Below, piece by piece: positions 33,873 to 44,803 of a stretch of 64,000 nt of DNA. A program made the translations under genes and the position numbers. The notes beneath the pieces were generated by a model. The model did no database searches and had not been told where the DNA came from. It saw only the letters and a list, made by a program, of their open reading frames with translations. The stretch is from positions 525,575,637 to 525,639,636 of the forward strand of contig NC_081414.1 in NCBI RefSeq assembly GCF_030272615.1, given 5' to 3'. Source of the DNA: Cryptomeria japonica (lineage: Eukaryota > Streptophyta > Pinopsida > Cupressales > Cupressaceae). Positions within the stretch are counted from its first letter, which is position 1. Each line of letters begins with the position of its first letter.

Positions 33873-34307
33873 ATGTAAAGCAATAGACACCCATTAACTT
33901 GGTAAACTGCGACTGCTGTATTCAACCACATTTACCAAGAAAATAACTGATTGCTCTAGAGGAATTTATTGAAGAAAACATCAGTCTCTCTTTTGAACTG
34001 AGCTGTTTTTTTTTCAATTTACTTTGAACTGATAATGTGTGCATAATTTGCAACTACAAAACAGATTGGTTGGTTGGTATTGTTGCATTTTATCCTTCTT
34101 CATGGTGGCAATACAGTGGAAATGCCCATGCATGTAAAGCAATAGACTCCCATTAACTTGGTAAACTGCGACTGCTGTATTCAGCCACATTTACCAAGAA
34201 AATAACTGATTGCTCTAGAGGAATTTATTGAAGAAAACATCAGTCTCTCTTTTGAACTGAGCTGTTTTTTTTTTCAATTTACTTTGAACAGATTGGTTGG
34301 TTGGTAT

Positions 34308-34614
34308 TGATACTTTAAACACATCAAGGCACCTATTTCAGATCTCTAAATAGGCTATTACTGTATTTAAGATAGTTGTATGGAAGATATCTATGCTAGT
34401 AAATAACTAATTATATCTAATAAAATTATTACTAATTATATTAAAATTCAGCATCCTTGTGTAATTGAATCAATCCTCTATAAATGAAATTTTAAATATA
34501 ATTAATGAATTATTCAAATAATATTTTGCGGGATGGTGTGTGGGAGTGCGCAAGATGGTCAGGACAAAGTAGAGATGGGCCAAAAGAAAAAGAAGTGAAG
34601 CAATGGCGTACACT
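34308..34614. other. Sequence between the hAT duplication and the Copia element
   Basis: Noncoding and A+T-rich. Positions 34371-34517 recur as 42310-42459 on the far side of the Copia insertion. Confidence 0.7.
34371..34517 (+). repeat. Direct repeat flanking the Copia element, copy 1
   Basis: Begins AGTTGTATGGAAGATAT and ends AATTATTCAAA. The second copy is at 42310-42459 with about 10% visible differences. Confidence 0.9.
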
Positions 34615-34619
34615 GACAC

Positions 34620-36125
34620 TATTAGCTTTGATGCCAATTGTTAATAAGATGAGAGGGGGGGGGGGTGAATCATACAAACTTAATCTTCAATATATTTAAC
34701 AGATTCAACCTCGGTAGCTTTAACATATATATGTAATCAAAACTGTAAAACATGCAAACTTAAGAACACATAATCATAACAACACTCATAACACCAGATT
34801 TAACGTGGAAACCCAAATAGGGAAAAACCACTGTGGGATTTCGGACCCACTACGAAATATACTCTTCTAGAATATGCTGGGTTAAAAGCAAATCCTGTTA
34901 AATATTACAAACACATTGCTAGATGTGACTCGGTTAAGGGATTTCCCTCAGATCTGTTAGGATCTTCACTTTGTTAGAGGTGACCTTGTTAAATGGTTTC
35001 AAACACTCAATCAGAATGTCACATTGCTAGAGGATTTACAAATAAGACTGTTAAGTCCACTCGGTTAAGAGATTTTCTGTCACTTACAAATAAATAACAG
35101 TAATGAGTATGTCTGCAACTTTGCATCTAAAATGCTAAAGCAGATTCTTATTTGCTCAATACAATCTAGTCATAGGACTTATCTTGTCCCTCTACTGGGC
35201 TCCTTACTCTGTTATTCAAACAGGTCTTCAAGCTTCTGTGCTCGGTAATCACTATGTAGCATCCCTGTGCTTACACTTGCCCACATACATTGTTTATCAA
35301 CAGTTCCTTATTTATAAACAATTTGCTAACCTCTTAATCTCTTTGATCACATTTCCCACGATCAATCATAGTCACCAGATCTTCAATCTTGATCAGGTTC
35401 AATGTATCTTTCGATCTGAAAACGTTTTACCTCGCCTTGGAACTTGCATACATTTCTTGGAACTTGTGCTAGGGTATTGCGGTTCCATCTGAGCTGTAGA
35501 TCTTCCTGCCGATCTTCCATTGCCATAGATCCTTAACAAACTTCATACACGTTGTATCAATCATTTAATCATAACCAGCTCATCAGCTTCTATCATTAAG
35601 TAACACATGTATTCATCCAATGCATTCTGTTATTACTCGGTTGCAACTTGGTAAATACTAAAATTCACTCGGTAGACATTCCGCCTTCATTAACCGATAG
35701 TGATAACCTTAGGGTTTACCGACTAGGTTCCTTAAGGTTTACCGACTAGGTTCTTTGCTCGGTAACATAGTATAGTATTAACCTTACAAACAATAGCATA
35801 TGTAGGATATTAGAACAATCTAAACAACATGATCTCATCATTGTCTAACTCGGTAATAGTTGCCCAATGAATAACTTATTCCTCCCCTTATTCATCACAT
35901 TCTTTCTGTGTCTTTTACCAACATCTTAATTCTCTTCAAAACATACTTCTTAAGATATGGCAACATCATACTAAATCAGAAAATCAATTTCTTGACATCA
36001 ATGACAAAATAATATTGTGAAGACAGTAAACATCCTTAATCAGTTATATCCATAATTATCAACAACCTTCTCAATATCCTAATTGAAATGCCAACAATCT
36101 CTTATTGTCTGTTATAATGCCAACA
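34620..36125 (-). repeat. Copia 3' LTR
   Basis: 1,506 bp. In element sense it starts TGTTGGCATTATAAC and ends near GCTAATA, where the partner LTR ends GCTAACA. It has an extra AATAAGATGAGA plus a G11 run near 34645-34667 that the other LTR lacks, and one copy fewer of a 29-bp repeat at the other end. It contains eight CTCGGT words (plus strand). Confidence 0.95.
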
Positions 36126-36139
36126 ATCTCCCCCTTTGG
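36126..36139 (-). promoter_or_regulatory. Copia polypurine tract
   Basis: In element sense AAAGGGGGAGAT directly abuts the TGTTGG start of the 3' LTR, the expected plus-strand primer. Confidence 0.9.
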
Positions 36140-36457
36140 CATTGATGGCAAAACCAATTGATTTGACCTAAAAGATTCGAATTTAGATTGCTGAAATGCT
36201 CTCCCCTTGTCATTAGTCTTCTCCCCCTTTGACAACAATGCCAAAAGAAAACTAATACATAATTTCTTCCTGTGTAAAGTAATTCTTTTGCTGTTCGGTA
36301 TCAACTCAGTCTCGGTTAGAGCATTTTGTCTACAATTCCTATTCCCTGTTTTTGTTTCTTGGATACCTTTAGAAAACATCCTAAAGTGTGTAAATCAACA
36401 TCAACTCCTAAAAGGTATTCTTTAGAGTTATCGAATTGATGCTTTCACCGAACTCGG

Positions 36458-38266
36458 TCAGTGAGTAGAAGATAGGGGTAGGACCCCTAACTTACTTCTG
36501 AGATACTCAAAAGTGTCCCTTGGTAGTGGCTTGGTGAAAACATCCGCTATTTGTTCCTTTGAGCTAACATACTCCAACACCACTTTCTTCTCTTGAGCTT
36601 CTTCTCTAAGATAATGATATTTGATAGAGATGTGCTTTGTCTTAGAGTGCATAACAAAATTATTTGAAATGTTAATGGCACTAGTATTATCACAGAATAT
36701 AGTTACTGGCTCAGTAACTTTCTCATTTATGCCTTCCAACAGTTGTTTGATCCATGCTATATTGGTACAATTCAATGCTGCAGCAACATATTCAGCTTCT
36801 GCTGTTGACTGTGAAATACATCCTTGTTTCTTGCGAAGCCAACTCTCTAGTCTTTCTCCTAAAAAGAAAGCTCCACCACTTGTGCTTTTCCTGTCATCTA
36901 TGTTGCTTGCCCAATAAGCATCAGTATAAACTTTTAAACCAAAGTCATTTCCTTTATGATATACTAAGCCATAATCCTCAGTGCCTTTCAAATATCTGAA
37001 AATTCTCTTGATTGCTGTCATATGTGTTTCCTTGGGATCTGCAGAAAATCTTGCAACTATACCTACTGCATGTGCTATATCTGGCTTGCTGTGAACAACA
37101 TATTGCAACTTTCCAATCATAGATCGGTAAAGTGTCTTATCAACATATGCAGATTCATCATTCTTTGATAGTTTACAGTTGGTAGTCATAGGAGTACTTA
37201 CTGGTTTTGAATCCTCCACTCCAAATTTCTTCAAGATTTCCTTTATGTACTTGGATTGAGTAATGAAAATCTCATTTTTCATTTGCAGTATCTGTAGACC
37301 TATAAAATACTTTATCTCACCGATTAATGACATCTCAAATTCTTTGCTCATTTCATTTCCAATGTTTTTGCATAAAGAGTTATTTCCACAAAAGATAATA
37401 TCATCAACAAATATGGCTGAGATCAGTATTCCATTGTCTTCATCATTCTTCATGTACATATTGCTGTTTTCACTTGTCCTTATAAAACCAATCTTGATTA
37501 AATAAGAGTGCAATCTTTCATACCATGCTCTAGGTGCTTGTTTCAGACCATATAAAGCTTTGTTCAGTTTACATACCTGATCTTTATTCTCTCCTTCAAC
37601 AAATCCTTCAGGTTGTTCAATAAAAACTTCTTCTTCTAATATACCATTTAGAAATGCAGATTTGACATCCATTTGATATACTTTGAAATTCTTGTAAGCA
37701 GCGTATGCCAACAATGTTCTTACTCCTTCAAGTCTTGCCACAGGTGCAAAAGTCTCATCATAATCAATTCCTTCTTCTTGAGCATAACCTTTGCAAACTA
37801 GTCTTGCTTTATTTCGGATGACCTCACATTTTTCATTCAGCTTGTTTCTGAAAATCCACTTTGTACCGATTACATTTTTGTCCTTCGGTCTTGGGACCAG
37901 TGTCCATGTGTCATTCTTTTTGATTTGATCAATCTCTTCTGTCATAGCATTTATCCAATCTTCACTGTTAAATGCCTCTTTCACTATCCTTGGTTCAAAT
38001 TCAAATATCAAACATGTGTTCTGTCTCAGTTTATTCCTTGTCATCACTGGATCATTCTTATCTCCTATAATCTGACTTGATGCATGATTCCTTCTGACAT
38101 ACTTGGCTAATATAGGCTCGGTAGATTCTGTATGATCTTCTTCATCACTCGGTAACTGGATATTCTCTGCATTTCCTTCAGTAGTTTTCTCGGTAGGACT
38201 TCTCGGTTGAACATATACAAATCCTTCATAATCTTCTGGTTCTTTGGAGTTTCCTTCATCATTTCT
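36458..38266 (-). pseudogene. Copia reverse transcriptase and RNase H
   Basis: The 529-codon open part (38047-36458) is the longest intact piece. It contains [39 protein letters not shown] and the catalytic FVDDIIF (residues 213-219; the usual first residue is Tyr). RNase H follows, with [31 protein letters not shown] and DNTSAI. It ends with the family's VFTKPLPRD block. It keeps its frame with the integrase across the stop at 38267. Confidence 0.93.
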
Positions 38267-39706
38267 TTATGCAAATTCATCAATTTTCACATTTGCACTT
38301 TCTACTATTTTGTTAGATGATTTGATCAGACATTTAAATGCTTTGCTTCTAGAAGAATAACCAAGAAATGTTCCTTCATCACTTTTCTGATCAAACTTAC
38401 CATTTCTGTCATCTTTGTGAACATAGCATCTACTTCCAAAGATTTTGAAATAACTTACATTAGGTTTTTTGTCATACCAGATTTCATTTGGTGTCTTCAA
38501 AGTTCCTTTCTTCAGTTGTACTCGGTTCAGGGTGTAAACTGCAGTGCTTATTGCTTCTCTCCAAAATGTTTGAGGTACCTTCTTTTCTATCATCAAGGTT
38601 CTTGCACAATCCACAATTGATCTGTTTCTTCTCTCGACTATCCCATTTTGCTGGGGTGTTCTCAGTGCAGATACTTGCCTCTTTATACCATGATCATTGC
38701 AGTATAAGTTAAATTCATCATAAGTGAACTCTCCTCCTCTATCAGATCTAAAATATTTTAGTTGTCTTCCTGTTTCATTTTCAACTCTTGCCTTGTACCA
38801 TTTAAACATTTGAAAAGCTTCTGATTTTTCTTTTAAAAACATTACTGACATCATCTTTGAGTAATCATCCACAAATAATATGAAATACTTATCACCATAA
38901 TAACTCTGAACTTTCATAGGACCACAAAGATCAGTATGTACAAGATCTAAAATTCCTTTAGAAGTGTAGGACTTACTTGTAAAGCTTGATCTTGTCATCT
39001 CACCCATCTGACATCCTCGACACATAGTATTATCAGGTTTCTCAAGACTCGGTAGACCTCTTACTCGGTGCTTTTTGCTTATTTTGATCAGATTATCAAA
39101 ATTTACATGACAAAACCTTTTATGCCATAACTAGGTATCATCTATCTTTGCATATAGACACTTATTCCGAGTTGAGTCAAGGTGAAATGTGTTACCTTTT
39201 GTTTGTGTCCCGGTAGCTGCTAACTATCCATGCTTGTCATGAACTTTGACAATTCCTTTATGAAACTCAATTTGGTATCTTGTATTGTTTAGCTGTGCTA
39301 CACTCAACAAATTGTATTTCAAACCTTCAACCCAATAAACATCATTACATTTAGCATTGTCAAGAAGTGTTATAGATCCTTTATCTCTCACTGGACATGG
39401 TGCATCATTACCAAATCTTACATAACCTCCATCATAATTTTCTAATATAACAAACTTGTGTTTATCACCTGTCATGTGATGTGAGCATCCACTATCTATG
39501 ATCCAAGAATCATTAGTATTTATGTGAGATATTAAAGCTTTTTCTTCGTACCTTTCTTCATCTGATCCATCTTTGATAGCCACATAAACAACTTCCTCTG
39601 TATCAATTTCATCTGATTTATCATCATTAGATTCCTCATCAGCTATTAGACATGTCTTTTTATCTCTTCTTCTGAAGTCTCTGTGTCCTCTGTAATGATT
39701 ATCTTT
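38267..39706 (-). pseudogene. Copia protease and integrase (broken)
   Basis: The protease active site DSG (SWIIDSGCSHHMTG) lies near 39490. The integrase HHCC domain (LWHKRF, then CRGCQMG) is at about 39000-39130. The catalytic core has HTDLCGPM (near 38930), FRSDRGGEF (near 38740) and QQNGIVERRNR (near 38640). Stops at 39224, about 39131 (TAG before LWHKRF) and 38267 interrupt the single frame. Confidence 0.92.
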
Positions 39707-40638
39707 CTATCTGTCATCTCGGTAATCTCTCTTTTCACTGGATTTTTTGTCAGGACAATTAGAAGCCATATGTCCTATTCTATCACAGTTAAAACATTTC
39801 AAAGGCAACTTTCCTTTGTACTTACCTTTTCCTCTTGGTAGCCTTTTGGCTAATAGTGCTTCAAACTCTTCTTGCTTTCTGATTTCTTCATAAAGTTTGT
39901 GTACCTCCTCCATGTTTTTGTGAAATCTTTCACTTGCTCCACTGTGATTCCCTTCAGAGTACTTATACTTTCTATCATTGTAATCATCAGATTCATCAAG
40001 ATGAAAAGAACTAAATGCAGACTCAATTTTATTTACCGAAGACCCACTGTTATCAAAGTTACTTAACTCAAATGCATGCAGTTTACCAATAGTAGCATCC
40101 AAAGAAACTGACATATTGGGTACATACCTCAATTCATTGATTGCAGAGACTCGGATTGCATAAGCAGGTAGAAGGGTTCTTAATAACTTACTTGTGACAT
40201 CCTTCTCTTCAATGGTTCCTCTTGCTCCTTTAATTTGATTGACAATCTCCTTTAACCTTGTACTATACTATTCTCACCTTCATTCATTCTCATAGATTCA
40301 AGTTGTCCTCTTAGACTGTCCACTTGTGCTCTTTGAACATGTTCATCACCACCATACATAGATGTGAGCTTGTCCCACATTGCCTTGGCATCATTGCAGC
40401 CTTCTAGATCATTAAACTCTGAGTCGGTCAATGCAGATGTTATTTCAAGCATTGCTTGAATATGTTCTTGCTTTGCCTTTATCTCTTCCATTGTCAATGG
40501 ATAGGTGCTAGGTGTAATGAAATCATTCTCCAGATAATATACAACATATTCTCCAATTCCTGATAGGTGCAGCTTCATCCTTTTCTGCCATGTAGAGAAA
40601 CTTGACTTGTTCAGCTTCGGTGCATCCCTCTTATACAT
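39707..40638 (-). pseudogene. Copia gag (broken)
   Basis: Starts near 40638 with the KLNKSSFSTWQKRMKLHL-type N-terminus of plant Copia Gag. A frameshift near 40255-40265 separates the first 128 codons from the rest. The frame then runs open to the stop at 39707 and includes a standard CX2CX4HX4C zinc knuckle (CFNCDRIGHMASNC) near 39790 after a Lys/Arg-rich stretch. Confidence 0.9.
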
Positions 40639-40688
40639 CTTTGGATCTTTTCCTCAAGTACCTTTAAAATTTTCTTCCGGAGTCCAAA

Positions 40689-40700
40689 GCTCTGATACCA
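40689..40700 (-). promoter_or_regulatory. Copia primer-binding site (initiator tRNA-Met type)
   Basis: In element sense TGGTATCAGAGC, two bases inside the 5' LTR. This is the usual plant initiator-Met primer complement. Confidence 0.95.
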
Positions 40701-40702
40701 AT

Positions 40703-42190
40703 TGTTAGCTCTAATGCCAATTGTTGTGAATCATACAAACTTAATCTTCAATATATTCAACAGATTCAACCTCGGTAACTTTAACAGATATATGTAACCA
40801 AAACTGTAAAACATGCAAACTTAAGAACACATAATCATAACAACACTCATAACACCAGATTTAACGTGGAAACCCAAATAGGGAAAAACCACTGTGGGAT
40901 TTCAGACCCACTAAGAAATATACTCTTCTAGAGTATGCTCGGTTAAAAGCAAGTCCTGTTAAAGATTACAAACACATTGCTAGATGTGACTCGGTTAAGG
41001 GATTTCCCTTAGATCTGTTAGGATCTTCACCTTGTTAGAGGTGACCTTGTTAAAGGGTTTCAAACACTCAATCAGAATGTCACATTGCTAGAGGATTTAC
41101 AAATAAGACTGTTAAGTCCACCCAGTTAAGAGATTTTCTCTCACTTACAAATAAATAACAGTAATGAGTATGTCTGCAACTTTGCATCTAAAATGCTAAA
41201 GCAGATTCGTATTTGCTCAATACAATCTAGTCATAGGACTTATCTTGTCCCTCTACTGGGCTCCTTACTCTGTTATTCAAACAAGTCTTCAAGCTTCTGT
41301 GCTCGGTAATCACTATGTAACATCCCCGTGCTTACACTTGCCCGCATACATTGTTTATCAACAGTTCCTTATTTATAAACAATTTGCTAACCACTTAATC
41401 TCTTTGATCGCATTTCCCATGATCAATCATAGCCATCAGATCTTCAATCTTGACCAGGTTCAATGTATCCTTCGATCCGAAAACGTTTTACCTCGCCTTT
41501 GAACTTGCATACATTTCTTGGAACTTGTGCTAGGGTATTGCGGTTCAATCTGAGCTGTAGATCTTCCTGCCGATCTTCCATTGTCATAGATCCTTAACAA
41601 ACTTCATACACGTTGTATCAATCATTTAATTATAACCATCTTATCAGCTTCCATCATTAAGTAACGCATGTATTCATCCAATGCATTTTGTTATTACTCG
41701 GTTGCAACTCGATAAATACTAAACTTCACTCGACAGACATTCCGCCTTCATTAACCGATAGCGATAACCTTAGGGTTTACCAACTAGGTTCCTTGCTCGC
41801 TAACATAGTATAGTATTAACCTTACAAACAATAGCATATGTAGGATATCAAAACAATCTAAACAACATGATCTCATCATTGTCTAACTCGGTAATAGTTG
41901 CCCAATGAATAACTTATTCCTCCCCTTATTCATCACATTCTTTGTGTCTTTTACCGACATCTTAATTCTCTTCAAAACATACTTCTTAAGATATGGCAAC
42001 ATCATACTAAATCGGAAAATCAATTTCTTGACATCAATGACAAAATAATATTGTGAAGACAGTAAGCATCCTTAATTAGTTATATCCATAATTATCAACA
42101 ACCTTCTCAATATCCTAATTGAAATGCCAACAATCTCTTATTATCTGTTATAATGCCAACAATCTCTTATTGTCTGTTATAATGCCAACA
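40703..42190 (-). repeat. Copia 5' LTR
   Basis: 1,488 bp, ending TGTTAG...(plus strand) next to the primer-binding site. Its distal end carries a duplicated 29-bp unit (AATCTCTTATT...TGCCAAC). It closely matches 34620-36125 over the full length. Confidence 0.95.
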
Positions 42191-42195
42191 GACAC

Positions 42196-42954
42196 ATGTT
42201 GTGCGGTCTGGAAAGAACAATATAATCCCACAACCGGTAGTAAGTACAATGAACTCTGCAAATCATTGATTGGAAAAGATCTGTTTTTGGCAGGGTTTTG
42301 ATGTCCTTAGACAGTTGTATGGAAGATATTTATGCTGGTAAATAACTATTTATATCTAATAAAATTATTACTAATTATATTAAAATGCAGTAGTCCTGCG
42401 TTATTGAATCAATCCTCCATAAATTAGTATTATAAAATATAACTAACGAATTATTCAAAAGTGGGTACAATGCCTCTTGCAAATCATTGAATGGAGAAGA
42501 TCTGTTTTGGCAGGGTTTTAAACTTCTTCTAAAGTCCTACCCTCTATTTTGGAGAAGGGTTTGCTTGATGGGAATGTTGAAGTGAACATGGTTCACAAGG
42601 AGTGTCAAAATGCTTCAAAACCATTCCATGGATGTAGTGATTTTTGGAAAGAGAGTGATCTTACATTCCCCTAATCTTTACCTCATTTTGTTTGAACGAA
42701 GTTAGCGTTTTCCCATTAATAAACTTGTCAAGTAGAGATTGGGAAACAATGGGATCCTTGAAGGGGATGACCCTTTGGTGAAATGTTGGGGCTTCTTGCT
42801 TATAGTGCCTACAACTTAGGTTCAAACCCTACGGGTTCGTCTATACCGTGTTAACAATGGAGCATGCTTTACCTTGGGGAGAACCTTGGAGAAATAGTGG
42901 GGCTTGTTGCCTATACTGCTTACATCCTTGGTTCAAACCATAAAGTTTTTAACA
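42196..42954 (+). other. Noncoding region right of the Copia element
   Basis: Contains copy 2 of the direct repeat and a related doublet: near 42781 and 42892 the words TGGGGCTT.TTGC.TATA recur, each followed by GGTTCAAACC. These last words look like box B, but no box A was found. No gene is recognised. Confidence 0.6.
42310..42459 (+). repeat. Direct repeat flanking the Copia element, copy 2
   Basis: Pairs with 34371-34517. An adjacent segment (CAAATCATTGAATGG to GGCAGGGTTTT) is also present twice, at about 42258-42299 and 42480-42520. The locus was therefore a tandem duplication before the Copia element inserted into it. Confidence 0.88.
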
Positions 42955-44509
42955 TGGCTCTCCCGCTTCTCCCCAACGACTCTCCTGCCTCTCTCCATTT
43001 GAACGTTGTTGTCGGTGCCTCTGGTTCGATGGTGGTTCCTGCTTCTATGGCATTATCAGTTGCAGATGTCTGTGGCATTCCCTCGTCTTCTGACTTCCCC
43101 CCCCCCTTCCTCCTCGTGTGGGGGCTTCTGCTTCTGTGATTCACGTTCTGTTCGATGCTACTGCTGCTATTTGGTCTGATGCTTCTCAGGTGGTTGTTTC
43201 TATGGCTCCCCATGTTCCCCTGGGGTTTTTCTTGGTGCAGCATCCACGCCCCCATTTCTTCGGCTATGGGTCCTATTGCTGTCGGCTCTCTGGCTTCTAG
43301 GGATGTGGCTTTGTTGACTGTTGTTGGTTCTTTGCCCAAACCTGCTGGCAAGCGTAGCTTTGCCCGTGTGGCTAGATCTTCCGCCCAACCCTTGAAGGGG
43401 GTTCGTCCTCTTCCCCATGCTAAATCCTCCCCTGTGGTGGTTTGTGGCAAGGATGTCATGGACAACATTGGGTTCTACCAGCGCTGTGCTCTTGTGTGCA
43501 GATTCTTTGGGCTCTGGCCTTCTCTACCGGGCCTTCATCGCTGGGTAAGTGACTCTTGGCGGTCTTTGGTTGCTCACAATATTGAGCTTTTCCCCTGTGC
43601 TAAAGGCTTTTTTGTCGCTTCCTTCACATCTTCCGCTGATTGGGATTTGGTTTTGGGTATGTTGTGGGCTTGGGGAGTGCACTCCCTCTTTGTTAAGCCT
43701 TGGACAACTTCTTTTAACCCTCTCACTGAACCACTTAATGTGCGTCCAGTTTGGGTCCGACTCATCAATCTCCCTCTTCATTTTTGGGAACACTCTTGTT
43801 ATGAGGCTATCGATAACTCTATTGGCCGTTTCCTGAAGGCCGATGAAGCGATGTCCTCAATGGACCACACTACCTTTGCTCGCATTCTTGTGGACATTGA
43901 CATCTCCTCTCCCCTCCTGGGAGATGTGGTTCTTATGGTGGGGGATAGGCCTTGGTCACAACTGTTGGATTTTGAAGGCCTCCCCTTCCGCTGCAGGAGA
44001 TGCTTCTCTATGGGTCATCTTGCTTCAGACTGCTCTATTTCTCGCCACAAAGGTGTTTCTACCTAGTGGAAGAATGCTACTGCTGATCACTTAATAGTCA
44101 ATGCTCTTGACTCTGCGTCTGCTGACTCCTCTCATGAAGATGATGTCGATGTTGTGCCCCTCACGACTACTGATGCTCCTATTGCTCTTTTTGTGGCCTC
44201 ATCTCCTGAGGTCCCCACTTCTGCTTCTCTTGTTTTGCAGCCACGATCCCCTGCTACTGGATTTGCTTTTGCTGTTGTTGTTTCGTCATAGCCTGCTGCT
44301 GCTCTACAACAGCCTCCTGCTGTTTTGTTGCAGCACTCTGTTGGCACCATTGTTTGTAACCCTGTAGGATCCCTTCCGATTGATCTCTCCTTTGATGGAC
44401 CTAATGACAACATCACCTAGACTGTGGTTGCTCACATGTGGAAGGGGAAGTCTTATCCCCTACCTCAAAGCCCCCCTCGTTGGGGTTTGGGTGGCTCTCG
44501 CCCCCCTTG
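42955..44509 (+). pseudogene. LINE ORF1 protein (DUF4283 plus zinc knuckle), broken
   Basis: The longest open part is 43155-44066. It contains a DUF4283-like RNA-binding region (WDLVLGMLWAWG, VWVRLINLPLHFWE, GRFLKADEAM) and ends with a CX2CX4HX4C knuckle (CRRCFSMGHLASDC) near 43990-44035. The probable start is the ATG at 42955. Two frameshifts lie near 43100-43110 (a C run) and about 43230-43255. Stops at 44064-44066 (TAG where Trp is likely), about 44289 and about 44418 (TAG for Gln) precede a natural-looking end near 44509. ORF1 proteins package LINE RNA. Confidence 0.8.
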
Positions 44510-44663
44510 AATGGGGTCTTTTTTGTTCTTCGGTTGGATAGGATTCCTTGCCTGTCTGATTGTGTTTGTTTCTAACTACCTTTGTACTATTGTTCTTTTT
44601 GCCAACATCATCTCTCTTGATGTTGCTTGTTGTCTGTTGATAGTTTTTGACTATGTTAAGGGC

Positions 44664-44803
44664 CAGGGCCCTAGTTAACGCTGCTTTACTAATAAAAAAT
44701 AGTGGGATCCTTAATAAGGACACACTCCTGTCTCAGGGCCCTAGTTAACGCTGCTTTACTAATAAAAAACAGTGAGATCCTTAATAAGGACACACTCCTG
44801 TCT
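44664..44803 (+). repeat. 70-bp tandem duplication at the LINE 3' end
   Basis: 44664-44733 and 44734-44803 both begin CAGGGCCCTAGTTAACG and end CACACTCCTGTCT. Each copy includes the ACTAATAAAAAA tail. They differ at two or three positions. Confidence 0.95.

Larger units (their letters stand above)
30460..34307. repeat. Tandem duplication interrupted by the hAT element
   Basis: Copy 1 is 30460-30518 joined to 33881-34080; copy 2 is 34081-34307. Both begin TGTTGCATTTTATCC and end GGTTGGTTGGTAT. Copy 2 lacks about 33 bp near its end (between TTGAAC and AGATTGG) and has a few substitutions. Copy 2 retains the uninterrupted site ATGTAAAG at 34132-34139, so the duplication or its sequence predates, or escaped, the insertion. 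Confidence 0.95.
34620..42190 (-). mobile_element. Complete Ty1/Copia retrotransposon with two LTRs
   Basis: 7,571 bp on the minus strand, flanked by a perfect 5-bp target duplication GACAC (34615-34619 and 42191-42195). The 5' LTR is 40703-42190, the 3' LTR 34620-36125. The primer-binding site is at 40689-40700 and the polypurine tract beside 36126. Coding order is gag, protease, integrase, reverse transcriptase, RNase H, as in Copia. Four stops and one frameshift break the polyprotein. In the first ~630 aligned LTR bases I count about 21 substitutions, so it is not recent. Confidence 0.97.
42955..44803 (+). mobile_element. ORF1-only LINE (L1-type) fragment
   Basis: A plant L1-type ORF1 followed directly by a LINE-like 3' UTR, with no ORF2 (endonuclease/reverse transcriptase) between. 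The 3' end reads GCTTTACTAATAAAAAA and is tandemly duplicated. Either ORF2 was deleted, or this is a non-autonomous ORF1-only lineage. Confidence 0.7.

Noticed and set aside
42781-42950. GGTTCAAACC words near 42820 and 42932 as tRNA genes or SINEs.
   Set aside because: They match box B only; no box A, cloverleaf or terminator is visible.
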